Source: Salinispora vitiensis
GTDB taxonomy: Bacteria; Actinomycetota; Actinomycetes; Mycobacteriales; Micromonosporaceae
Direction of reading: 5' to 3'
Length of the DNA: 64,000 bases
Assembly: GCF_000378825.1 (NCBI RefSeq)
Contig: NZ_KB900388.1
Location: 4,471,901-4,535,900, forward strand
The position numbers were made by a program, and so were the translations under genes. Under the pieces are notes generated by a model. The model was not told where the DNA came from. It saw only the letters and a program-made list of their open reading frames with translations, and ran no database searches. Of the stretch, positions 25,741 through 34,058 are shown piece after piece; position 1 is the stretch's first letter, and every line of letters starts with the position of its first letter.

Positions 25741-25802
25741 GGGGCCTCCTACGTTTCGGGTGCGCCCGCAACCCTACGGTGCGGTGTTCGTACCCTGGGC
25801 CG

Positions 25803-26837
25803 GTGACTCTGCGACTCCTGGAATTCGTGGTGGGCGACAACGAGGCCAGTGACCTACTCCCGGTGCGTTCGCCGGTGCTGCTGCGCGCCCACGGCGCCCG
25901 GCGTGGGTTCTGGACGGTGCTGGACGAGGGCCCGGTCGAGCGGTGCCTCGCGTTGCTCCTAGAGCGTGCCGACGGCACCTGGACGGCCCAGCACGTGACC
26001 GCCGACGCCGGAGCCGAGAACGGCCGTACCGAGGACGGTGAGGCGCTGGCCCACCACGACGGCTGGGTGTATGTCTTCGGGTCGCACTTCGGGTCGAAGG
26101 CCGGTCCGCTGCGTCCGCGGCGGGCGTTTGTGGCCCGGTTCCGCGAGCAGGAGGCAGCCCACGGCCCGCTGCCGGTGCAGGTGGTACGCAACCGGTTCCG
26201 GCTGCATCGGGCGGTAAACGACGCCCTGCGCAAGGCCCCGTTCGCGTCGCTGCCGCCAGGAGATCAGGTCCGTTCCCGGTTCATCGGCGCCACCGTGGCG
26301 CGGGGGACCGCCCGGTCCAAGGGCTGGGTCGAGCGGCTGAGCGCCGACGACCTGCCGCTGAACGTGGAGGCGGTCGCCTTCACCCCGGCCGGCACGGCGC
26401 TGCTCGGGCTTCGGTTCCCGGTCACCGCCGAGGGCGACCCGATCCTGGTCGAGTTGGCCGGCGTACCCCAGCTCTTCGCGCCCAGTCCGACCTGGCCGGA
26501 GGCGCTGGGCGGATACGTGCTGACCGGGGTGACCCCGCCCGGCGCGCTGGCCGGTTTCCGGGCGATGGCGCCCACCTCGGACGGCGGTTACGCGGCGGTG
26601 ATCGGTTCGATCGACGCGCTCGGGAAGGGCTCGGTGCTGCTCGCCGACCACCCGGCCGGTGGAGAGGTGACCTCCCGACACGTCCGCTTCCGGCTTCCGG
26701 GTCAGGGGCACCGGATCACCGGTGAGCTGGTCGCCGACCTCGCGCCGTTTCATCACGTCGAAGGGCTTGCCGAGCTCGACGGGAGCCGGTACTACGTCAC
26801 GGACGAGGACCACCGGGTCGCGCTCTGGGTGGGCTGA
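25803..26837 (+). CDS. Conserved hypothetical protein
   Basis: 344 residues from GTG at 25803; earlier in-frame starts run into the divergent NUDIX promoter. There is no signal peptide or membrane helix. Repeated beta-strand/turn patterns (GWVYVFGSHFGSKAG, GYAAVIGSIDALGKG, SRYYVTDEDHRVALWV) suggest a beta-propeller-like soluble protein. No family or active site recognised. A strong hairpin follows at 26845. Confidence 0.82.
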   Translation: MTLRLLEFVVGDNEASDLLPVRSPVLLRAHGARRGFWTVLDEGPVERCLALLLERADGTWTAQHVTADAGAENGRTEDGEALAHHDGWVYVFGSHFGSKAGPLRPRRAFVARFREQEAAHGPLPVQVVRNRFRLHRAVNDALRKAPFASLPPGDQVRSRFIGATVARGTARSKGWVERLSADDLPLNVEAVAFTPAGTALLGLRFPVTAEGDPILVELAGVPQLFAPSPTWPEALGGYVLTGVTPPGALAGFRAMAPTSDGGYAAVIGSIDALGKGSVLLADHPAGGEVTSRHVRFRLPGQGHRITGELVADLAPFHHVEGLAELDGSRYYVTDEDHRVALWVG

Positions 26838-26844
26838 CCCCGGC

Positions 26845-26874
26845 CGGGTCGCGGGGCAGGCGCCCCGCGACCCG
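26845..26874. terminator. Bidirectional hairpin terminator
   Basis: A 13-bp perfect stem (CGGGTCGCGGGGC and its complement) with a 4-nt AGGC loop lies between the convergent stops at 26837 and 26887. No T tract, as usual in high-GC actinobacteria. Confidence 0.7.
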
Positions 26875-26886
26875 ACGCCATCGGCC

Positions 26887-27975
26887 CTAGAGCGCCAGGG
26901 CCGCGGTGGCGGAGGTCCCGGGTGGGGGCGGCAGCAGGGTCGACGGCAGGCCCTCGGCGGCGAGGGCGGCGCGCAGGCGGTGTACGTCTGCGCCGAACCG
27001 GACCAGCCCGAACGGGTCCACCGGGGTCGGCGGGGCGGCGAGGAGCAGGGTGTTCGCCGCGACCGGCCAGCCCGGTATCGTCCCGGCCAGTTGGTCGCGG
27101 GCCGCCGGGTCGGTGACGTGGGTGAAGACGGTGCCGGGGGCCGCCGTCGTGCCGACGGTGGCGATCGCCCGGTCGATCGCCGCCGGGTCGGGTGACGTCG
27201 CGCCGGTGCGGTTCGGCAGGGTGGCGGCCTCGGTCAGCCCGGTGGCCCGCGCCTCGGCGGTGCCGAGCGAGAACAGATCCAACGACGAGTCCCGGATCAG
27301 GGCCCGGGCCCCGAGGCCGTCGTCGGCCCGCGGGGTGGCTGGGTAGCCGCGTACGACCGCGACCGGCACCTGGTCGCACTTGCCCTTGACCAGTTCGCCG
27401 GCGCCGGCCAATTCGTCAACCACCGCCATCTGGGTGAGTTCCAACTCGTTGCCGTACGGGTCGACCTCACCCCGGTGGTCGTGGACGGCGTCGAGGCCGG
27501 CGACGCCGAGCGCGACATCGGTGAGCCCGTTGCGCCACGGTCGGCCCATGGTGTCACTGATGATGACCCGCAGATCGAGGCCGTACCGCTGTCGGAGCGC
27601 GGCGCGTAGTGCCCGGGCGGAGGCGTCCGGGTCAACCGGGAGCAGCACCAGCCGGGTCTTGTCTACGTTGGAGGCGTCGATACCCGCGGCGGCCATCACG
27701 AAACCGTGGTGGGTTTGGACGATCCGGGTCGCGCCGCGGGCGGCGACCACCCGCGCGGTCTCCGCCGCCAGCACCTCCGCGCGGGCCGCGAGCCGCTCCG
27801 GCCCGTCGGCCGGGACGTCCACCAGTCGTCCCTCCGCCTTCGAGACGATTTTGCTCGTCACCACCAGGATGTCGCCGTCGCGTAGCCACGGCGCCGCCGT
27901 GACGATCATGGCGGCCAGGTCGTCGCCTTCGGACACGTGGCCGATGCCGCGCACCGGCATGATCTCCAGGTTCAC
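26887..27975 (-). CDS. fbiB: Coenzyme F420:L-glutamate ligase, with shortened C-terminal domain
   Basis: 362 residues from GTG at 27975, which overlaps the fbiA stop (GTGA). Residues 1-~245 are the CofE domain (PVRGIGHVSEGDDLA, VVTSKIVSKAEGR, ISDTMGRPWRNG), which adds glutamates to F420-0. Mycobacterial FbiB is about 448 residues with a full FMN-binding nitroreductase-like domain; here only ~115 residues follow, with ARDQLAGTIPGWPVAANTLL and a FGADVHRLRAALAAEGL segment. The C-terminal partner domain is therefore reduced, and its role in oligoglutamate extension or dehydro-F420-0 reduction is uncertain. Co-transcribed with fbiA. Confidence 0.93.
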   Translation of the reverse strand: MNLEIMPVRGIGHVSEGDDLAAMIVTAAPWLRDGDILVVTSKIVSKAEGRLVDVPADGPERLAARAEVLAAETARVVAARGATRIVQTHHGFVMAAAGIDASNVDKTRLVLLPVDPDASARALRAALRQRYGLDLRVIISDTMGRPWRNGLTDVALGVAGLDAVHDHRGEVDPYGNELELTQMAVVDELAGAGELVKGKCDQVPVAVVRGYPATPRADDGLGARALIRDSSLDLFSLGTAEARATGLTEAATLPNRTGATSPDPAAIDRAIATVGTTAAPGTVFTHVTDPAARDQLAGTIPGWPVAANTLLLAAPPTPVDPFGLVRFGADVHRLRAALAAEGLPSTLLPPPPGTSATAALAL

Positions 27976-28928
27976 ATCAACCCCACCGCGGCCTGGACCA
28001 TCGTCGTGGTCGCCGCCTCGTCCGTCATCCACAACGGCGCCGCGTGGACCGTCACCCCCGGCACCGCCGTCGCCGCGTCCTCCTCGGCCACCAGCCAGCC
28101 GTCGAGCAGACCGCCGCTGGCCCGTCCACCATAGAGGCCGCCCACTCCGGCGGCGCTGCACTCGACCCCGAGCACGGCCAGACATCGGTCGGCCATCCCG
28201 CGGACCGGGGCGGTGCCGATGATCGGGGACACGCCGACCACCGGGGCCGGACCCGCCGCGACGGCGTCCCGCACCCCGGGCACGGCCAGGATCGGGGCGA
28301 TGCTCACCACGGGGTTGCTCGGTGCGACCAGCACCAGGTCCGCCGCGGCGATCGCCTCGGTCACTCCCGGCGCCGGCTTCGCGTCCTCCGCGCCGACGAA
28401 GACGAACCGGTGCGTGGGCAGCTCGGCCCGGTGCCGTACCCACCACTCCTGGAAGTGGAGCGCCCGCTGGCCGCCGTCGAGGTCGACCACCGCGTGGGTC
28501 TCCAGGCGGTCGTCGGTCGCCGGCAGCAGGTGTACGCCGGGCTCCCAGCGGGTGGCCAGCGCGGCGGTGACCTGGTGCAGCGGGTAGCCAGCGTTGATCT
28601 TGGTGGTGCGGACCAGGTGGGTGGCGAGATCTCGGTCGCCCAATCCGAACCAGGCCGGTTCTGCCCCGTACGCGGCTAGTTCCTCCCGCACCGTCCAACT
28701 CTCCGCGACGCGTCCCCAACCACGTTCCGGGTCGGCACCCCCACCCAACGTGTACATGACACTGTCCAGGTCCGGGCAGACCTTCAGACCGTGTAAATAC
28801 AGGTCGTCGCCGACGTTGACCACTGCGGTCACCTCGGCGCCGATCGTCCGGGCGTAAGCCCGCACCCCGAGCAGGAAACGGGCGCCGCCGATTCCTCCGG
28901 TCAGAACCACGATGCGCATGCCGTCCAT
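27972..28928 (-). CDS. fbiA: 2-phospho-L-lactate transferase-type F420 biosynthesis enzyme
   Basis: 318 residues. The N-terminus MRIVVLTGGIGGARFLLGV is the CofD/FbiA nucleotide-binding start, followed by NVGDDLYLHGLKVCPDLD and, later, LVLVAPSNPVVSIAPIL. It joins a GDP- or guanylyl-activated lactate/enolpyruvate unit to the deazaflavin FO, giving F420-0 or its dehydro form. ATG at 28928 and ATG at 28919 are both possible; the second has GAGG nine bases upstream and removes only three residues. Overlaps fbiB by four bases. CofC/FbiD, which supplies the activated donor, is not in the window. Confidence 0.95.
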   Translation of the reverse strand: MDGMRIVVLTGGIGGARFLLGVRAYARTIGAEVTAVVNVGDDLYLHGLKVCPDLDSVMYTLGGGADPERGWGRVAESWTVREELAAYGAEPAWFGLGDRDLATHLVRTTKINAGYPLHQVTAALATRWEPGVHLLPATDDRLETHAVVDLDGGQRALHFQEWWVRHRAELPTHRFVFVGAEDAKPAPGVTEAIAAADLVLVAPSNPVVSIAPILAVPGVRDAVAAGPAPVVGVSPIIGTAPVRGMADRCLAVLGVECSAAGVGGLYGGRASGGLLDGWLVAEEDAATAVPGVTVHAAPLWMTDEAATTTMVQAAVGLM

Positions 28929-29018
28929 CCTCGCCTACCCGCCGCCTTCGGGCGCTGGGCCATCCAAGAGACTAGGCTCACTTCGGCAGTTGCCCGCTTC
29001 CGCTCGTAGGGGGATACC

Positions 29019-29897
29019 GTGACCAGCCCTGTCGAACCGGCGTCCACCGAGCCGACGCCGGCCCGTCAACTGACCCAGCCGTTGCGTGAGCCGGCGGCGC
29101 TCGTGCTCCTCGGCGCGAACGCCCTGCTCCTCTTTGTCGGCCTGCTTCGGCTCCTGACCTCGGCCACCTCCGCCGCCGGGCGGGCCGGCAGCGCGGCCGC
29201 CACGTTCACGAGCATCGAGGTGGTCGTCCTGCCGTTGCTGGCGGTCCTGCTCGCCACCCACCTGCACCCGGTGCTTCCTCGAGCGAAGCTGATCACCCAG
29301 GTGGCGTTGGGCCAGTACGCCTTCAGCGCGTTCTTCGGCACCCTGACCTTCCTGATCTGGTCCGTTGACCGGCTTGTTTCGGCGGTGTTGCTCGAGGCCT
29401 TCCTCGGGTTCCTGAGCCAGCTGGCCGGGCTGGGGCTGCTGCTGGTCGCCGGGTTCATGGTGTATCGGATCTGGCGGCGGCTCTACTACGTGCCCAAGCC
29501 CAAGCCCCAGCCCGGGGTTTACGGTGCTCCCCAGCCCGGCTGGCCGGCTCCGCCCCCCGGTGGGCAGCCGGGCGGGCAGCCCGGTTGGCCCGGCCAGGGG
29601 GCTGGTTGGCCCGGCCCGGCCCAGGGCGCTGGTTGGCCCGGTGCCGGCCAGGGGGCTGGTTGGCCCGGCCCGAGCCAGGGCGCTGGTTGGCCCGCTCCGC
29701 CCCAGCCCGCTCCGCCCCAGCCCGGTGTGGTCTACGGCCAGCCGGCTGCGCCGCACGCCGGGACGTCCCCACCGTTCGGGCAACCGCCAGCGGCGGAGCC
29801 GAACCAGGGCATCCCCCGCCAGTCCGTTGAGCCCCCGGCGCCGTCGCACGACGAGGACCGCACCCGGCGGATCAATCCGTCCGACAGCCCCGACTGA
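29019..29897 (+). CDS. Membrane protein with Gly-Trp-Pro repeat tail
   Basis: 292 residues from GTG at 29019 (upstream GTAGGGGGATACC). Four hydrophobic helices span residues ~30-155 (ALVLLGANALLLFVGLLRLL is the first). The C-terminal 130 residues are Pro/Gly/Gln-rich with four GAGWPG-type units, ending in DEDRTRRINPSDSPD. The fold of the membrane part is not recognised. The tail is presumably cytoplasmic, disordered and protein-binding. The last motif resembles that of the protein at 39346. It lies between fbiA (divergent) and fbiC (same strand, 89 bp). Confidence 0.82.
   Translation: MTSPVEPASTEPTPARQLTQPLREPAALVLLGANALLLFVGLLRLLTSATSAAGRAGSAAATFTSIEVVVLPLLAVLLATHLHPVLPRAKLITQVALGQYAFSAFFGTLTFLIWSVDRLVSAVLLEAFLGFLSQLAGLGLLLVAGFMVYRIWRRLYYVPKPKPQPGVYGAPQPGWPAPPPGGQPGGQPGWPGQGAGWPGPAQGAGWPGAGQGAGWPGPSQGAGWPAPPQPAPPQPGVVYGQPAAPHAGTSPPFGQPPAAEPNQGIPRQSVEPPAPSHDEDRTRRINPSDSPD
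29582..29694. repeat. In-frame GC-rich repeats encoding GAGWPG units
   Basis: Four imperfect 30-33-bp units built on GGCTGGTTGGCCCGG and CCAGGG encode the Gly-Ala-Gly-Trp-Pro tail of the preceding gene. Confidence 0.8.
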
Positions 29898-29905
29898 CCA
29901 CGTCG

Positions 29906-29930
29906 GCCCCGGCCCGCGGCGGTCCGGGGC
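29906..29930 (+). terminator. Hairpin after the Gly-Trp-Pro membrane protein gene
   Basis: A 7-bp GC stem (GCCCCGG/CCGGGGC) with an 11-nt loop lies 9 bp after the stop at 29897 and before fbiC. Confidence 0.4.
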
Positions 29931-29986
29931 GCCCAGTGATCAAACCGGCAGGGCGGGGAGGCGGGTGGAGCGCCTACGCTGAGCGG

Positions 29987-32497
29987 ATGGTTGATCGCAC
30001 GGAGCCGGCCCCCACCGAGGCGAGTGTGCGGCGGGCCCTACGTCGAGCGGCGTCCGGGCGGGCGCTGGACGCCGACGAGGCGACGGCACTGCTGAGCGCC
30101 CGGGGTGCCGCGCTGGACGAGTTGCTGCGGGTCGCCGGGGCGATCCGGGACGCGGGGCTGCGCGCGGCCGGGCGGCCCGGAGTGGTGACGTACTCGAAGA
30201 AGGTTTTCATTCCGCTCACCCGACTCTGCCGGGACCGGTGTCACTACTGCACCTTCGCCACGGTGCCGCACCGGCTGCCGGCGGCGTTCCTCGACCGCGA
30301 CGAGGTGCTGGCGATCGCCCGGCAGGGCGCGGAGCTCGGCTGCAAGGAGGCGTTGTTCACCCTTGGTGACCGCCCGGAGGAGCGCTGGCCGGCGGCGCGC
30401 CAGTGGTTGGACGAGCGTGGCTACGACTCGACCCTGGACTACCTGCGCTCCTGCGCGGTGGCCGTGCTGGAGGAGACGGGCCTGCTGCCACACCTCAACC
30501 CGGGGGTGCTGAGCTGGTCCGAACTGCAGCGGCTCAAGCCGGTCGCGCCGAGCATGGGCATGATGTTGGAGACCACCGCCACCCGGCTGTGGTCCTCCCC
30601 GAAAGGCCCGCACTACGGCTCGCCGGACAAGGAGCCGGCGGTTCGACTGCGGGTGCTTGCCGACGCCGGTCGGGTGAATGTTCCCTTCACCACCGGTGTC
30701 CTCATCGGGATCGGGGAGACCCCGGCTGAGCGGGTCGAGGCGCTCTTCGCGATCCGTCGGTCCCACCGGGAGTACGGCCACCTCCAGGAGGTGATCGTGC
30801 AGAACTTCCGGGCCAAGCCGGACACCGCGATGCGCGGGATACCCGACGCGGAGCTGCACGATCTCGCCGCCACCGTGGCGGTGGCCCGGGTGCTGCTCGG
30901 TCCTCGGGCCCGCCTCCAGGCGCCACCGAACCTCATCGCCGGCGAGTACGACCTGCTGCTGCGCGCCGGCATCGACGACTGGGGCGGCGTTTCGCCGTTG
31001 ACCCCGGACCACGTCAACCCGGAGCGGCCCTGGCCGCAGCTCGACGAGCTGTCCCGCCGCACCGAGCAGTCCGGATTCGCGCTGCGGGAACGGTTGACGA
31101 TCTACCCGGAGTACATCCGCGCCGGTGACCCGTGGCTCGATCCGCGACTGCTGCCGCACGTTGCGGCCCTGGCGGACCCGGCGACCGGGCTGGCGGTGCC
31201 CACCGCCCGTCTGACGGGGCGGCCGTGGCAGGAGCCGGACGAGGTCTACGGCGGGCGGGTGGACCTGCACACCACCATCGACACCACCGGCCGTACCGCC
31301 GATCGGCGGGGCGACTTCGACGAGGTCTACGGCGACTGGTCGATGGTGGCCGACCGGGTGGGCGCCGGAGCGACCGTCGGGGTCGGCGACCACGACCTGC
31401 GGGCCGGTCTGCGCCTCGCCGCCGACGATCCGGCGGCGCTGCTGGAGCCCGAGCAGACCGCTGCGGCGCTGGCGCTCTTCGCGGCGGACGGCCCGGCGTT
31501 GGACCAGCTGTGCCGAATCGCCGACGAGGTACGCCACGACGCGGTCGGCGACGAGGTCACCTACGTGGTCAACCGAAACATCAACTTCACCAATGTCTGC
31601 TACGTGGGCTGCCGCTTCTGCGCCTTCGCGCAGCGCGAGCGGGACGCCGACGCGTACCGGCTCTCGGTTGACCAGATCGCGGACCGGGCCGAGCAGGCGT
31701 GGCAGGCCGGAGCCAGCGAGGTGTGCCTCCAGGGGGGTATCGACCCGAAGCTGCCGGTGACGGCCTACGCCGACCTGGTGCGGGCGATCAAGACCCGGGT
31801 GCCGGGGCTGCATGTGCACGCCTTCTCCCCGATGGAGGTCGTGACCGCGGCCGGTAAGGCGGGTGTGTCCATCCGGGAGTGGCTGACCGAGTTGCGGGCG
31901 GCTGGGCTGGACACCATCCCGGGTACCGCCGCCGAGATCCTCGACGATGAGGTGCGCTGGGTTCTCACCAAGGGCAAGCTACCGACGGCCGCTTGGGTCG
32001 AGGTGGTCACCACCGCCCACGAGCTGGGGATTCGGTCCAGCTCCACGATGATGTACGGGCATGTTGACCATCCCGCGCAGTGGCTTACCCATTTCCGCGT
32101 GTTGGCCGAAACGCAGGACCGTACGGGTGGCTTCACCGAGTTTGTCGCGCTGCCCTTCGTACACACCAACGCCCCGATCTACCTGGCGGGGATCGCCCGT
32201 CCGGGGCCTACCTGGCGGGAGAATCGGGTGGTACACGCGATGTCTCGGCTGCTGCTGCACGGTCGGATCCACAACATTCAGTGCTCGTGGGTGAAGTTGG
32301 GTGACGAGGGGAGTGCCGAGCTGCTCCGCGGCGGCTGTAACGATCTGGGCGGCACCCTGATGGAGGAGACGATCTCCCGGATGGCGGGCTCCGGCAACGG
32401 GTCGGCCCGGACCGAGGAACAGTTGGTCGCGATTGCGGCAGCGGCCGGGCGGCCAGCGAGCAAGCGAACAACCGCGTACGGCCACCGGGCCGGGTAG
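29987..32497 (+). CDS. fbiC: FO synthase, CofG-CofH fusion
   Basis: 836 residues from ATG at 29987; an upstream in-frame GTG at 29936 adds a non-conserved extension. This is a two-domain radical-SAM enzyme: the CofG half has the cluster motif CRDRCHYC (C-x3-C-x2-C, residues ~79-86), the CofH half CYVGCRFC (~539-546). Together they condense the ribityl-diaminouracil intermediate with tyrosine to give FO, the deazaflavin of F420. Length matches mycobacterial FbiC (~856). The gene is close to fbiA-fbiB here, whereas in M. tuberculosis (from memory) it lies elsewhere. A strong hairpin follows at 32511. Confidence 0.97.
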   Translation: MVDRTEPAPTEASVRRALRRAASGRALDADEATALLSARGAALDELLRVAGAIRDAGLRAAGRPGVVTYSKKVFIPLTRLCRDRCHYCTFATVPHRLPAAFLDRDEVLAIARQGAELGCKEALFTLGDRPEERWPAARQWLDERGYDSTLDYLRSCAVAVLEETGLLPHLNPGVLSWSELQRLKPVAPSMGMMLETTATRLWSSPKGPHYGSPDKEPAVRLRVLADAGRVNVPFTTGVLIGIGETPAERVEALFAIRRSHREYGHLQEVIVQNFRAKPDTAMRGIPDAELHDLAATVAVARVLLGPRARLQAPPNLIAGEYDLLLRAGIDDWGGVSPLTPDHVNPERPWPQLDELSRRTEQSGFALRERLTIYPEYIRAGDPWLDPRLLPHVAALADPATGLAVPTARLTGRPWQEPDEVYGGRVDLHTTIDTTGRTADRRGDFDEVYGDWSMVADRVGAGATVGVGDHDLRAGLRLAADDPAALLEPEQTAAALALFAADGPALDQLCRIADEVRHDAVGDEVTYVVNRNINFTNVCYVGCRFCAFAQRERDADAYRLSVDQIADRAEQAWQAGASEVCLQGGIDPKLPVTAYADLVRAIKTRVPGLHVHAFSPMEVVTAAGKAGVSIREWLTELRAAGLDTIPGTAAEILDDEVRWVLTKGKLPTAAWVEVVTTAHELGIRSSSTMMYGHVDHPAQWLTHFRVLAETQDRTGGFTEFVALPFVHTNAPIYLAGIARPGPTWRENRVVHAMSRLLLHGRIHNIQCSWVKLGDEGSAELLRGGCNDLGGTLMEETISRMAGSGNGSARTEEQLVAIAAAAGRPASKRTTAYGHRAG

Positions 32498-32510
32498 CGC
32501 CGGACCTTCC

Positions 32511-32544
32511 CCACCGCCGGCCGTGGAACCGGGGCCGGCGGTGG
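32511..32544. terminator. Hairpin terminator after fbiC
   Basis: A 12-bp perfect stem CCACCGCCGGCC/GGCCGGCGGTGG with a 10-nt loop begins 14 bp after the fbiC stop. Confidence 0.65.
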
Positions 32545-32616
32545 CCCGCCGGGGGACTTCCGTAGGTCGCCGTTCCGCTTGTTGGGAGTCGAGCCAGGCG
32601 TCCACGATGTACGTCC

Positions 32617-32679
32617 TTAGTGGACGAGTTCCGCCTTTTCGTGCCTGGTCGAGGTTTCGGTGGCCTGGCTAGGGGTCAT
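32617..32679 (-). CDS. Possible 20-residue peptide
   Basis: An ATG at 32679 opens 20 codons, MTPSQATETSTRHEKAELVH, with GGGAG at proper spacing upstream. A second possible start (GTG at 32605, AAGGAC upstream) follows 12 nt after its stop and would encode a frame starting MDAWLDSQQAERRP. Neither resembles a known family. Chance is a real alternative at this length. Confidence 0.22.
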   Translation of the reverse strand: MTPSQATETSTRHEKAELVH

Positions 32680-32977
32680 GCTCACTCCCAGTCTCATCGA
32701 CTGTCCATCAGGTGGATTCTGGTTGCACCCCTCGGTCACCCTGGACCGCGGGCAAGGTGCCGGCGGGATAGCCTTGGCGGCATCAAGATCAACGAGTTGG
32801 TTCGGTGGGTTGGCTGGACGGGTGTTCGATGTCGCGCCACGGAGAAAAATCTGGCAACTCGCCGGGGCGGGCGTTACCCAGCGGGGGTCTGAATCGGTAT
32901 GGCAGGTTGCGAGGCCGGGAGACCGGATGGGCCGGACCGGGTGAGGTTTGGAGGGCAACCCCAATATCAAGTTTGGC

Positions 32978-33007
32978 TTGACGGCGCACGAATGACGCGC
33001 GTGTAAT
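32978..33007 (+). promoter_or_regulatory. Predicted whiB promoter
   Basis: A -35 like TTGACG (32978-32983) and a -10 like TGTAAT (33002-33007) are 18 bp apart, unusually close to consensus for this genome. Transcription would begin about 105 nt before the whiB start. A second TTGACT at 33008-33013 could be the -35 of an overlapping promoter. Confidence 0.5.
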
Positions 33008-33119
33008 TTGACTGGGGTTGTTCGCGAAACACTGCATTTCGGTACCGGACGGACAACACGCCTTTCGCGTGGGGGGTTGCAGCGGCGATGACGCCGGTGC
33101 GCGACAAGGAGGCATTTGG

Positions 33120-33377
33120 ATGGACGGCCAGCTCGAAGCGGCCGACCTGCTCGGAAACGAGCCGGAGTGGCAGGAGCGGGCACTCTGCTCGCAGACCGAT
33201 CCGGAGGCGTTCTTCCCCGAGAAGGGCGGCTCGACCCGTGAGGCAAAGCGGATCTGCTCGCGCTGCGAGGTCAAGACCGAGTGCCTTGAATACGCGCTTG
33301 GTCACGACGAGCGGTTCGGTATCTGGGGCGGTCTCTCGGAGCGGGAGCGCCGCCGGCTCAAGCGGCGTGCCGCCTGA
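33120..33377 (+). CDS. whiB: WhiB-family transcriptional regulator (WhiB/WhmD, WhiB2 type)
   Basis: 85 residues from ATG with AAGGAGG upstream. Four cysteines for the iron-sulfur cluster are present: C23, then C53-x2-C56-x5-C62 (ICSRCEVKTECLEY). GIWGG and the basic C-terminus SERERRRLKRRA are typical. The stretch DPEAFFPEKGGSTREAKR identifies the WhiB/WhmD subgroup that controls sporulation septation in Streptomyces and division in mycobacteria, rather than WhiB1. The protein senses or responds through its [4Fe-4S] cluster and works with the principal sigma factor, commonly as partner of WhiA (family knowledge). The neighbouring zincin-like gene is convergent, as in mycobacterial gene order. 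Confidence 0.95.
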   Translation: MDGQLEAADLLGNEPEWQERALCSQTDPEAFFPEKGGSTREAKRICSRCEVKTECLEYALGHDERFGIWGGLSERERRRLKRRAA

Positions 33378-33389
33378 CAACAGGGTGGA

Positions 33390-33415
33390 TCCGGGGTAGT
33401 GGGGGCTGCCCCGGA
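33390..33415 (+). terminator. Hairpin after whiB
   Basis: A 7-bp stem TCCGGGG/CCCCGGA with a 12-nt loop starts 13 bp after the whiB stop, facing the convergent gene that ends at 33458. Confidence 0.45.
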
Positions 33416-33457
33416 CCGCCGCCGTGGCCCCGCGCGGTCCAGCCACTGCGGCCGAGC

Positions 33458-33907
33458 TCAGGCCAACTCGTCCGGGTCGGCTCCGAGTAGGTTCGCCACC
33501 TGTTCGATGATCACGTCGTGGACCAAGTCGGCCAGGTCCTCACGGTCCATCGCCCGAAACTCGAGCGGCCGGCGGTAAAGGACGATTCGCGGCGGCATCT
33601 CCTGCCGGCCCGGTCGCCCCGGCAGCAGGCGGGCGAGGGGCACAGCGCCGTCCTCGAGCACGTCCGAGTCGTAGACATTCAGCTCCGGCGGCACATCCTC
33701 CACCGCGAACTCGACGCCGGCGAGTTCCTTGGCGAATCGCCGTTCGAGGGTCTCCACCGTGTCCAGCACCAGTTCATCGAAGACCTCGGCCTTTGTTCGG
33801 GCCAGCGGTACCGTCGCCGGTACCAGACGACCGCGCAGGCCACGTCCATGACGGTCGCGGCGGTTGCGCCGGCCGGTGCCGGGGCGGCGGTGTTCCGGGC
33901 TTCCCAT
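33458..33907 (-). CDS. Metallopeptidase-family (Zincin_1) protein with apparently lost active site
   Basis: 149 residues from ATG at 33907 (MGSPEHRRPG). The core VFDELVLDTVETLERRFAKE, PPELNVYDSD and PPRIVLYRRPLEFRA matches the PF06262 family (Rv3259-like by position). Where active relatives have an HExxH zinc motif near the C-terminus, this protein reads VIIEQVANLLG, with neither histidine. It is therefore likely a pseudoenzyme with a structural or regulatory role. The N-terminal 30 residues are basic. It converges on whiB and is divergent from the DUF3499 gene. Confidence 0.88.
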   Translation of the reverse strand: MGSPEHRRPGTGRRNRRDRHGRGLRGRLVPATVPLARTKAEVFDELVLDTVETLERRFAKELAGVEFAVEDVPPELNVYDSDVLEDGAVPLARLLPGRPGRQEMPPRIVLYRRPLEFRAMDREDLADLVHDVIIEQVANLLGADPDELA

Positions 33908-34058
33908 GCGCCCAGGGTAGTCTCCGGCAAGCGCTGTCCCACGGCAGCCGGGGCGCACTGGCGCGCCGGATCCGAATGGCTGAAATGTGATCACCAAGAC
34001 GGGCGTGTCGGGTCGCGAACCGGTGCGCCGGAGCCGGTAATGGAGATACCCTGCCGCG

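Larger units (their letters stand above)
32498..33119. other. 622-bp intergenic region upstream of whiB
   Basis: It holds the fbiC hairpin (32511-32544), a possible 20-codon minus-strand peptide (32617-32679) and a sigma-70-like promoter for whiB (32978-33007). No other convincing coding frame. The last ~170 bp before whiB are relatively AT-rich, as expected for a regulated promoter. Confidence 0.6.

Noticed and set aside
29582..29694. Short regular repeats considered as a CRISPR array
   Set aside because: Units are contiguous, in frame and encode a Gly-Trp-Pro tail; there are no unique spacers and no cas genes in the window.
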